From positions 1-33,067 of the forward strand of contig CANPXO010000009.1 of assembly GCA_947586205.1 (NCBI GenBank): a stretch of DNA of 33,067 nt, written 5' to 3'. This DNA comes from an uncultured Bacilli bacterium (GTDB lineage Bacteria > Bacillota_I > Bacilli_A > RF39 > UBA660). The notes beneath the pieces were generated by a model. The model searched no databases. It had not been told where the DNA came from and worked only from the letters and a program-made list of their open reading frames with translations. How positions within the stretch are numbered: the first letter of the stretch is position 1; each line of letters starts with the position of its first letter. The translations under genes and the position numbers were made by a program. Below, piece after piece: positions 1 through 5,556 of this stretch.

Positions 1-5
1 AAAAT

Positions 6-51
6 GAAAAAAACTGATAAATAGAAAATTTGTTCTAAATATCAGTTTTAA
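6..51 (-). terminator. Rho-independent terminator after the HAD/DUF488 operon
   Basis: A 10-bp inverted repeat (AAAACTGATA / TATCAGTTTT) with a loop of about 20 bases is followed on the minus strand by a run of seven T. It lies about 45 bases after the stop of the HAD-like gene. On the plus strand it is also followed by TTTTAATTTTT, so it may work in both directions. Confidence 0.7.
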
Positions 52-96
52 TTTTTGCCACTTTTTCAGCAGCCTCCGTTTGAGTCTCTATTTTCT

Positions 97-582
97 TTAG
101 TCAAAAAAGCTACTAATATGGACAGTAGAAAAATTAGAATTTGCCATCACATGATTTAACACACTTACTGTATCATCAATCATGACAAAATATTTATCTT
201 CTAAATCAGGATATTCTTTTTGGACTTGTTTCATGATATCTAACTTTTCATCATCATGATGAACTAAGAATACATGGTCATTTAAAATACCATAGTTTTT
301 AAAACAAAAATGAATCTTTTGCTGTAATTCTACATCATTATATCCTTTGGTAATGACATACACCTTTGACATATCTTTAGTTTCTAAAAATTTTTGAATG
401 GTTTTATTTGATCTTATCTTGTCATAGAAATCTGTGGTTTGTAACATTTCATTCCATTTCTCATCATCATAGTAATAATGATTATATTCACCTAGTTCTA
501 AAGGAGCAAGAACTCCATCGACATCAAAGAAATAAATGGTTTTATTACTTTCCCACAGTTCTTTAATTTTACTTTCTACCAT
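97..582 (-). CDS. HAD-superfamily hydrolase-like protein
   Basis: A 161-residue cytosolic protein with the HAD signature. Motif I is FFDVDGVL (nucleophile D20, acid/base D22), motif II is the Thr in VYVITKG near residue 78, a Lys near 113 could serve as motif III, and motif IV is MIDDT with Asp pair 136-137. The core is a small Rossmannoid fold with almost no cap, as in phosphatases or 5'-nucleotidase-like HADs. The substrate cannot be read from the sequence. The ATG is preceded by AGGAGAG and lies 14 bp inside the 3' end of the DUF488-like gene, so the two are translationally coupled. The distant HAD-like gene at 3126 is not a close relative. Family assignment is firm; the reaction is unknown. 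Confidence 0.75.
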   Translation of the reverse strand: MVESKIKELWESNKTIYFFDVDGVLAPLELGEYNHYYYDDEKWNEMLQTTDFYDKIRSNKTIQKFLETKDMSKVYVITKGYNDVELQQKIHFCFKNYGILNDHVFLVHHDDEKLDIMKQVQKEYPDLEDKYFVMIDDTVSVLNHVMANSNFSTVHISSFFD

Positions 583-1063
583 AACTCTCTCCTACTCTTT
601 TTAACTTTAATACTTCATGATCTTCTTTCATCATCACTTCTTGTAAATATTCTTTGATATAAGAAAGTCTTTCTACTTGAATAATTCTATCAGATTCTAT
701 TTTCACTTCTGGAACCCAAGTATTTAGTAAAAGTTCAAACCAAGCGGCGACTATATGACGATGGCAGAAAAGATGAGGCTCTTCATAACAAAGTAATACA
801 GAACCATCTAATTCTTCATAGACTTCTTGTGGATTTAATTTTGCTAAAACTTGTTTATAATATTCTTCTATGTAATAACGATTATTTTCTTCTTCAGATA
901 ACACTCCAATATTTTCATGCCAGATCTTCCAAAATCCTAGTTTAGGTGCTAACTTAGGATAACACTCTCCCTTATAATTTGCATCTTTCCCACGATTTCC
1001 TGAAATAGCAACTGTTTTATATTTATCAGAATCCCAATTTTCATGACAACTCGTTAAAATCAT
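569..1063 (-). CDS. DUF488-like protein
   Basis: A 164-residue protein that I place in the DUF488 family from the block LLCYEEPHLFCHRHIVAAWF (C92, C100-H101-R102), which matches the family's typical CYE...CHR motif near the C-terminal half. The N-terminal part (ISGNRGKDANYKGECYP) is less standard. DUF488 proteins have no established biochemical role, so none is claimed. The start ATG follows AAAGGAG by eight bases. An extended -10 promoter lies just upstream. It is the first gene of a two-gene operon with the HAD-like gene, whose start overlaps its last codons. The pairing of a DUF488 protein with a small HAD phosphatase suggests a shared small-molecule task, but this is inference only. Confidence 0.65.
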   Translation of the reverse strand: MILTSCHENWDSDKYKTVAISGNRGKDANYKGECYPKLAPKLGFWKIWHENIGVLSEEENNRYYIEEYYKQVLAKLNPQEVYEELDGSVLLCYEEPHLFCHRHIVAAWFELLLNTWVPEVKIESDRIIQVERLSYIKEYLQEVMMKEDHEVLKLKRVGESYGRK

Positions 1064-1078
1064 TTTTCATTCTCCTTT

Positions 1079-1101
1079 ACTACTCCATTATAACACGAGA
1101 A
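1079..1101 (-). promoter_or_regulatory. Extended -10 promoter of the DUF488/HAD operon
   Basis: On the minus strand TGTTATAAT forms an extended -10 box (TGn upstream of a perfect TATAAT), about 30 bases before the DUF488-like start codon. No convincing -35 hexamer is visible, which is common for extended -10 promoters. Confidence 0.55.
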
Positions 1102-1128
1102 TGATTAAAAGAGATTCTTTTTTAAAGC

Positions 1129-2376
1129 TTATTGAACAGATAATGTATATGGTTTGTTTTGGCTACCATCATTTTCATCATTTACAATTTTAATCCTTTG
1201 CTTTAAATATAAAGTAGGATAAACAGGGCGTTCGATTTTCGCACTAGGATAGGCATCAATATACCCATCCGAAACTACATTGAACACATTGCTGGATTTA
1301 GACGAATTCGGCATCAAAGTCCACATGTGCGACTGTGTTGGTTTTAGCCAATCATTTTCTGCACACTGTGTATGAGCATCTTCATGAACCCACGTTCCTC
1401 CCCAGAAATATGCTGGCTCAGCAAAACATCCAGTATTTCCTTCTCTTCCTTTTGTTCCTCCACTTGTCGCGTACACATAATCACTAGGATAAGGGAGTGC
1501 TATACTTGGTTTTTCTGGGTTCCATTTCGAAGATTGACCTTCATTAGTTGTTGTTCCTCTTTCTCTTTCATAGAACATGCTCGCAGTTACATTCCCATCA
1601 GTAGAACTTCCTCCAAGATTCCATATAATATCTGAAGCAATCATATTTTGCGCTGTGTTATTTAAACTGTTTTGATAATAATTATCATTTAATTCTGTCA
1701 TTAAACTTGCTTGGGTCCAGTCATTTACATTGTTAGAATTCCATGCATATTTGCCAATCATTTCATCTTTAATTATCTTTACTCTTTGTTCGAAGCCATC
1801 TCCTGTTTTAACATTCACAAGTCCAATGATACGCCAATCTTCATCATTAAATTTAATATAATTATTTGGACTAGAACCTGCATAACGCCATTCGGTTTGC
1901 TTAAATCCCTCATCTAATGAACTATCTTCATGTTTGACTTCATATAATCCATCTCCACTCGTGACTGCTTTAATTGGTTTTCCTAAAATAAATGCACCTC
2001 TTACAAAATATAAATTACATTTCGTTCTTGACGTAGTCATTCCACTTACATGTACTGTATAATCTTCGGTTAACGATACATGAATCTTTTCATCCTCTTG
2101 TCCATTTATTCCACAGTAACTTGCATCCTCATCTAATATATATCCACTATTAATTTGAGGCATGTCTTTTTGAATTTTCTCATCCACATAAAAAGCAAAA
2201 TAAATATTTCCAGGGTCTTGTACGGTTCCATTAATAACATTTTGACTTGTCTTTACTTCAAAAATAGCAAATGTTCGATAAAGTACTACTCCACTGACTA
2301 GTAAAATACACGTTATTGTAAATACAATAATTCCTATTCTTTTATGATCTTTTTCTTTAAATTTTTCTAGCTTCAT
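1129..2376 (-). CDS. Membrane-anchored surface protein, paralogue 1
   Basis: A 415-residue protein with a positively charged N-terminus (MKLEKFKEKDHKR) and one membrane segment at about residues 14-33, with most of the chain outside. An N-terminal module (to about residue 125) ends in a Cys pair (SYCGINGQ ... TKCNLYF) and is closely shared with the surface protein at 5557. The C-terminal module (about 165-415) starts at WRIIGLVN and carries YPSDYVYATSGG, CAENDWL and PTLYLK; it is shared with the surface protein at 26008 rather than the one at 5557. No catalytic motif or LPxTG anchor is visible. The ATG has AGGTGAGG just upstream. Its promoter overlaps a palindrome next to the divergent HTH gene. 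Probable surface or adhesive role; exact function unknown. Confidence 0.7.
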   Translation of the reverse strand: MKLEKFKEKDHKRIGIIVFTITCILLVSGVVLYRTFAIFEVKTSQNVINGTVQDPGNIYFAFYVDEKIQKDMPQINSGYILDEDASYCGINGQEDEKIHVSLTEDYTVHVSGMTTSRTKCNLYFVRGAFILGKPIKAVTSGDGLYEVKHEDSSLDEGFKQTEWRYAGSSPNNYIKFNDEDWRIIGLVNVKTGDGFEQRVKIIKDEMIGKYAWNSNNVNDWTQASLMTELNDNYYQNSLNNTAQNMIASDIIWNLGGSSTDGNVTASMFYERERGTTTNEGQSSKWNPEKPSIALPYPSDYVYATSGGTKGREGNTGCFAEPAYFWGGTWVHEDAHTQCAENDWLKPTQSHMWTLMPNSSKSSNVFNVVSDGYIDAYPSAKIERPVYPTLYLKQRIKIVNDENDGSQNKPYTLSVQ

Positions 2377-2397
2377 ATCCTCACCTACTATGTCTTA

Positions 2398-2426
2398 AGT
2401 ATATAAATTTTAAAGGTATCTGTCAA
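2398..2426 (-). promoter_or_regulatory. Sigma-A promoter of surface protein 1
   Basis: A perfect TTGACA (2421-2426), a 17-base spacer and TATACT (2398-2403) on the minus strand. The -35 box lies inside the first 17-bp palindrome (2415-2431), so a protein bound there should block this promoter. This is the expected layout for repression by the divergent HTH protein. Confidence 0.8.
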
Positions 2427-2464
2427 GTACCATATTATCTTTTTAAAGGTATTTTCGTAGTACC
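2415..2464. promoter_or_regulatory. Paired operator-like palindromes, locus 1
   Basis: Two 17-bp elements, GGTATCTGTCAAGTACC (2415-2431) and GGTATTTTCGTAGTACC (2448-2464), share the arms GGTA...GTACC and the flank TTTTAAA. Their starts are exactly 33 bp apart, about three helical turns. The first covers the -35 of the surface gene and the spacer of a possible plus-strand promoter (-10 TATTAT at 2433-2438). They are likely binding sites for the HTH protein encoded next door (inference). Confidence 0.6.
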
Positions 2465-2488
2465 CTTATGTTAGACGAGGTGAATGAA

Positions 2489-2704
2489 ATGAAAGTAACA
2501 TCAGAACATTACAAACCAGAAGAAATGTTTAAAATTTTACGTGAATGGTCAGGACTTACTCAAGAAGAGTTTGGAAATTTAATTGGGAAAAATGGTCGTT
2601 CTTGGGCAAAAGGAATTGAAAGAGGTGTTAATCGATTCTATTTTTCAGATATTTATGATATTGCAAAAAAATTAAATATTACTATTACATTCGAAAAGAA
2701 ATGA
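2489..2704 (+). CDS. Small XRE-like HTH regulator, locus 1
   Basis: A 71-residue protein that is little more than one Cro/C1-type helix-turn-helix: the GLTQEEFGNLIGKNGRSW region gives helices 2-3, and the protein ends in a lysine-rich tail (ITITFEKK). I chose ATG 2489 because GAGGTG sits six bases upstream; an in-frame ATG at 2468 has no ribosome site and lies close to the operators. It is divergent from surface protein 1 across a 112-bp gap holding two palindromes. A homologue at 7454 occupies the same position beside surface protein 2. Likely a local repressor of its neighbour and of itself; not shown experimentally. Confidence 0.75.
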   Translation: MKVTSEHYKPEEMFKILREWSGLTQEEFGNLIGKNGRSWAKGIERGVNRFYFSDIYDIAKKLNITITFEKK

Positions 2705-2737
2705 TTCTATTATTATTGTGAAGCAAAATATTACATA

Positions 2738-2766
2738 TTGACACGCATCTAATGTTTCGTTATAAT
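2738..2766 (+). promoter_or_regulatory. Consensus sigma-A promoter of the tandem small RNA
   Basis: A perfect TTGACA (2738-2743), a 17-base spacer and a perfect TATAAT (2761-2766). It is among the best promoters in the window and fires into a stretch with no open reading frame. A 13-bp palindrome, TTACAAGTTGTAA (2774-2786), sits at the expected start site and could be an operator. Confidence 0.8.
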
Positions 2767-2788
2767 AAATTTGTTACAAGTTGTAATT

Positions 2789-2894
2789 GACTGCATTGTG
2801 AAGAGTTATTCGAGGAACATATAAGTCAGTCTAAATTATGATGTTATGAATAGCATTGTGAAGAACTTGTTTCGAGGAACATATAAGTCTATTC
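2789..2894 (+). repeat. Two-copy direct repeat within the small RNA
   Basis: The units at 2789-2831 and 2848-2894 share 5' and 3' blocks of 11 and 18 bases that are identical, and differ in the loop and closing stems. Two copies with unequal interiors do not fit a CRISPR array. Confidence 0.85.
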
Positions 2895-2902
2895 GTTGTT
2901 TT

Positions 2903-2929
2903 AAGGAACTCTATTATAGGGTTTCTTTT
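2903..2929 (+). terminator. Terminator of the tandem small RNA
   Basis: An 11-bp stem (AAGGAACTCTA with TAGGGTTTCTT, two G-T pairs) with a three-base loop, followed by T residues. It defines the 3' end of the small RNA. Confidence 0.65.
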
Positions 2930-2942
2930 GATTTATGCAAAC

Positions 2943-2967
2943 AAAAAAGCCTTATTTTAAAGGCCTT
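2943..2967 (-). terminator. Terminator downstream of tRNA-Arg
   Basis: On the minus strand GCCTT pairs with AAGGC (extended by A-T and G-T pairs) around a six-base loop, followed by six T. It lies just 3' of the tRNA. Confidence 0.7.
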
Positions 2968-2977
2968 AAATACAAAA

Positions 2978-3054
2978 TGGTGTCTTGGATGAGATTCGGA
3001 CTCATGACCTTTAGCTTCGGAGGCCAACGCTCTATCCAACTGAGCTACCAAGAC
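2978..3054 (-). tRNA. tRNA-Arg, anticodon CCG
   Basis: A full cloverleaf on the minus strand. The acceptor pairs GTCTTGG with CCAAGAC, the discriminator is A, and the CCA end is encoded. D arm GCTC/GAGC; anticodon stem TTGGC/GCTAA with loop CTCCGAA, giving anticodon CCG that reads the Arg codon CGG. T arm ATGAG/CTCAT. The T loop is TCCGAAT, with C rather than the usual T at position 55, which is odd. A promoter (TAGTCA, 17 bases, TATAAT at 3063-3068) is upstream and a terminator follows. Confidence 0.93.
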
Positions 3055-3062
3055 ACAAACAC

Positions 3063-3091
3063 ATTATAACAAAATTTTGTACTTTTGACTA
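3063..3091 (-). promoter_or_regulatory. Promoter of tRNA-Arg
   Basis: A perfect TATAAT (3063-3068) and, 17 bases further upstream, TAGTCA (3086-3091, four of six matches to TTGACA) precede the tRNA 5' end by about nine bases. Confidence 0.55.
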
Positions 3092-3125
3092 CATTTGGTG
3101 ATAAAATAAATGTAGGTGATACAAT

Positions 3126-3641
3126 ATGAAAGTTATATTTTTAGATAAAGATGGAGTTTTAAATAGTAAAAATTATTTAATGAAAGAAAAACAGATAAGA
3201 AATACCTTTAGTAAAATTTTAAGAACAGAAGAAGATAAGATCCGTTATGAAATGTTTTCTGTAAATCCAAAATGTCTTCATTGTTTAAAAGATATCATTT
3301 TAGAAACTGAGGCTTTCGTTGTTCTTACGAATACCGATCGTTTTAATGTATACTTTCAAAGACTTTTAGAAATATGTAAAATTCCGATTTATGGAGTGAC
3401 TCCTTATTTAGGAAATAAAAGAAATTTAGAAATTGATGCTTTCTTAAATGAACATTCAGAAATTACGGATTATATTATTTTAGATGATGAAGAAATAACT
3501 TTTTCAAAAGAACAAAAGAAACATTTAATTCAAACTGATTCTTATTTAGAAGGTAATGGTTTAAAGAAGCAAAATGTGGAAGAAGCTATTTCTTATCTTA
3601 ATGGAATGCAAAGAAAAAAGAGCTTTCGCCCTTTAGAATAA
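3126..3641 (+). CDS. HAD-domain protein (type linked to RNA-repair HADs)
   Basis: A 171-residue protein. Motif I is IFLDKDGVLNS (D7, D9), motif II the Thr/Asn in VVLTNTDR near residue 70, then KRNLEIDAFLNEH and motif IV IILDDEE near residue 121. This order resembles the compact HAD domain Pfam describes in Swiss Army Knife RNA-repair proteins, which often reads KRGEEI...WL...YVILDD. The usual SSSWR after motif II is replaced by TNTDR, so activity may differ. GGTGA precedes the ATG. It converges on rseP and overlaps its 3' end by nine bases, so the two transcripts are partly antisense. Fold is fairly sure; substrate unknown. Confidence 0.65.
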   Translation: MKVIFLDKDGVLNSKNYLMKEKQIRNTFSKILRTEEDKIRYEMFSVNPKCLHCLKDIILETEAFVVLTNTDRFNVYFQRLLEICKIPIYGVTPYLGNKRNLEIDAFLNEHSEITDYIILDDEEITFSKEQKKHLIQTDSYLEGNGLKKQNVEEAISYLNGMQRKKSFRPLE

Positions 3642-4676
3642 CCTGAAAATATCTTGAATGGTAATCACGACCATCAGAAGCATGATTAATGCGAATCCAA
3701 TCATTGTACAAACATTTTCAAATTTCGCATTAATTTTGCTTCCTTTTATTTTCTCTATAATCATAAAGAATACATGTCCTCCATCAAAAGCTGGGAATGG
3801 TAAAATATTAATAAACCCAACATTGATAGATAAGAATGCTGTAATATAAATAAGTTGTTGAATTCCATATTGGACACTTTCATCTACGACTTGATAGATT
3901 CCAACTGGTCCAGATAAATTACTTATGGATACTTGTCCACTGATAAGTCCCCAAACAGTAACTGCCATAGAGCAAATGACATCCCAGAATTTACGGAAAG
4001 CAAATCCAATGCTTTGTAAGAATCCTTTTGGAGCCGTATTATCCATTTGAATTCCATAGACTTTCGTTTCTTTTCCATCTTTTTCTACAGTTTTTGGTGT
4101 AATCTCAAACGTTTTTGTTTCCCCATTTCTTTCAATTTCAAATTCATAAGCTCCATCTGCATCTTTGTAATATAAATAAATTTGTCCAACATCCCATGAA
4201 TCAAAATGATGTCCATTAATAGCCGTGATTTTATCCCCATCTTGTAGTCCTGCTTCCATTGCTGCTGAGTCATCTTGAACATCTAATATTGTAGGATTTG
4301 AAGACTTTGGTCCCCAAATAAGTGCCATGACAAAGAGTAATACTAAAGCCAAAATAAAGTTGTTCATAACACCAGCTACAAGAATAATTAAACGTTGATA
4401 CCAAGGACGATTACATAAAAATTTTTCTTTTTTGATTTTGGAATCATCCTCGTAAATCTCTCCAGCCATTTGCACAAACCCACCAATTGGAAATGCTCGA
4501 ATGTTATAATAAATTCCATCCTTTCCTTTATGTGAGAAAAGAACTGGTCCCATACCAATCGAGAATTCATAAATATATACTCCACAAGTCTTTGCCCAAA
4601 TGAAATGGCCAAATTCATGAACTAAAATAATCACTCCTAAAATTAAGATAAATAATAATAAACTAAGAATCCACAT
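3633..4676 (-). CDS. rseP: RseP/RasP site-2 intramembrane zinc metalloprotease
   Basis: A 347-residue M50 protease of the cytoplasmic membrane that cuts transmembrane substrates such as anti-sigma factors and signal-peptide remnants. The zinc site HEFGH (H20, E21, H24) lies in the first membrane segment; a PDZ domain follows at about 125-205 (SAAMEAGLQDGDKITAING), and the second active-site motif NILPFPAFDGG lies near residue 290, where the Asp is the third zinc ligand. It has one PDZ domain and is shorter than the B. subtilis protein of about 420 residues. It starts nine bases after the cdsA stop, so it is in that operon. The usual uppS and dxr neighbours are absent from this cluster. Confidence 0.93.
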   Translation of the reverse strand: MWILSLLLFILILGVIILVHEFGHFIWAKTCGVYIYEFSIGMGPVLFSHKGKDGIYYNIRAFPIGGFVQMAGEIYEDDSKIKKEKFLCNRPWYQRLIILVAGVMNNFILALVLLFVMALIWGPKSSNPTILDVQDDSAAMEAGLQDGDKITAINGHHFDSWDVGQIYLYYKDADGAYEFEIERNGETKTFEITPKTVEKDGKETKVYGIQMDNTAPKGFLQSIGFAFRKFWDVICSMAVTVWGLISGQVSISNLSGPVGIYQVVDESVQYGIQQLIYITAFLSINVGFINILPFPAFDGGHVFFMIIEKIKGSKINAKFENVCTMIGFALIMLLMVVITIQDIFRLF

Positions 4677-4685
4677 TTTTATCGC

Positions 4686-5471
4686 CTAAAATCCTTTCCA
4701 TATCATAAATGCGAGAATCACAAATAAGAAACTATCAAATCTGTCTAGTATGCCACCATGTCCTGGTATTAAATTAGAAAAATCTTTAATTTCATTTTCT
4801 CGTTTCATTTTACTAAATAGTAAATCCCCAAATTGACTAATGATGGATAATATGAAACTTTGTAAAAGTATTCCTATTATATTTTGGTTACTAATGAGAA
4901 AATAATACAAAATAGTTGGTCCTATCGTTCCAAAAATAGCTCCCCAGACACAGCCTGCATAGGTTTTATTTGGACTAATGACTGGAGTAATTTTTTTATG
5001 TCCAAACCATTTCCCCATCAGCATCGCGAATGTATCAGTAAATATTGGAATGGATAAAATGTAACAAAGTAAATATAAATTTTCATTTCGAAGAACAAGA
5101 ACCGAATGGAAAGAGATTCCTAAAAAGACTAGTACTCCCATTAAATAAAAAGCATCTTTGGTTTCATAATCTCCTTTTTTATATGGAAACAATGTTGGAA
5201 GTAAGAACACAAAACTTAGTATAGCAAGAATGACACCTGGAATTCCATTAATCGTATCAAAATTATAAATGACTAAAAAGAATAAAGCACACATAGCAAT
5301 GAGAACAATTCCATTAGGAATCTTATTATGACTTTGTTTTAAATCAATAATTTCTTTCAGTGCGAGTAATGAAAGAATTCCTACTGCTATTGTAAATGCT
5401 CTTCCCCCAGCAATAAATAAGGGAATCAAAATAAGAGCTAGAACAACCGCGCTAATGACTCTTTTTAACAT
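4686..5471 (-). CDS. cdsA: Phosphatidate cytidylyltransferase
   Basis: A polytopic membrane enzyme of 261 residues that makes CDP-diacylglycerol from CTP and phosphatidic acid, the branch point for phosphatidylglycerol and related lipids. The family signature is complete near the C-terminus: SKMKR, then KDFSNLIPGHGGILDRFD with the conserved Lys, His-Gly-Gly and Asp-Arg. The ORF can be opened at a GTG at 5480, but that lies within the AGGTGG ribosome site, so I start at ATG 5471. It is first in an operon with rseP, and a good promoter lies directly upstream. Pairing with rseP is a common bacterial arrangement. Confidence 0.93.
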   Translation of the reverse strand: MLKRVISAVVLALILIPLFIAGGRAFTIAVGILSLLALKEIIDLKQSHNKIPNGIVLIAMCALFFLVIYNFDTINGIPGVILAILSFVFLLPTLFPYKKGDYETKDAFYLMGVLVFLGISFHSVLVLRNENLYLLCYILSIPIFTDTFAMLMGKWFGHKKITPVISPNKTYAGCVWGAIFGTIGPTILYYFLISNQNIIGILLQSFILSIISQFGDLLFSKMKRENEIKDFSNLIPGHGGILDRFDSFLFVILAFMIWKGF

Positions 5472-5488
5472 AAGCACCACCTATTAAA

Positions 5489-5517
5489 AGTATACTATGA
5501 TTCCCCAGTTTATTCAA
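5489..5517 (-). promoter_or_regulatory. Sigma-A promoter of cdsA-rseP
   Basis: TTGAAT (5512-5517), a 17-base spacer and TATACT (5489-5494). The predicted start site is about 12 bases before the cdsA ATG, giving a very short leader. Confidence 0.65.
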
Positions 5518-5556
5518 CTATTGACATGAAAACTTTACAAAATCTTACTTTTTGAT

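Larger units (their letters stand above)
2773..2929 (+). ncRNA. Small RNA with two tandem structured units
   Basis: A transcript of about 157 bases bounded by a consensus promoter and an intrinsic terminator, without an open reading frame. It carries two units 60 bases apart. Each unit has a closing stem around a conserved interior: CATTGTGAAGA at the 5' side and TTCGAGGAACATATAAGT at the 3' side. The closing stem is GACTG/CAGTC in unit 1 (2789-2793 with 2827-2831) and GAATAG/CTATTC in unit 2 (2848-2853 with 2889-2894), so the sequence changed while pairing was kept. Inside, TGTGAA can pair with TTC...ACA, leaving GAGGA as a bulge; the hairpin loop differs in sequence and length. I do not recognise the family. 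A trans-acting RNA or a protein-binding decoy is possible. The reading as structured RNA is strong; the function is unknown. Confidence 0.7.

Noticed and set aside
1372-1635. Plus-strand ORF inside surface gene 1
   Set aside because: Antisense shadow of a well-supported gene, with no ribosome site or recognisable product. The same applies to the other short antisense frames.
2715-2738. A third, upstream copy of the small-RNA unit
   Set aside because: ATTGTGAAG and ACATAT occur in order, but the GAGGA block and the closing stem are missing and the stretch overlaps the promoter.
2789-2894. CRISPR array
   Set aside because: Only two units, with conserved blocks split by a variable loop and with paired closing stems; no cas genes nearby.
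2773-3641. Type III toxin-antitoxin (repeat RNA plus toxin)
   Set aside because: A repeat RNA with terminator fits, but the next gene on the same strand is a HAD-fold protein beyond an opposite-strand tRNA, and no ToxN-like gene is near.
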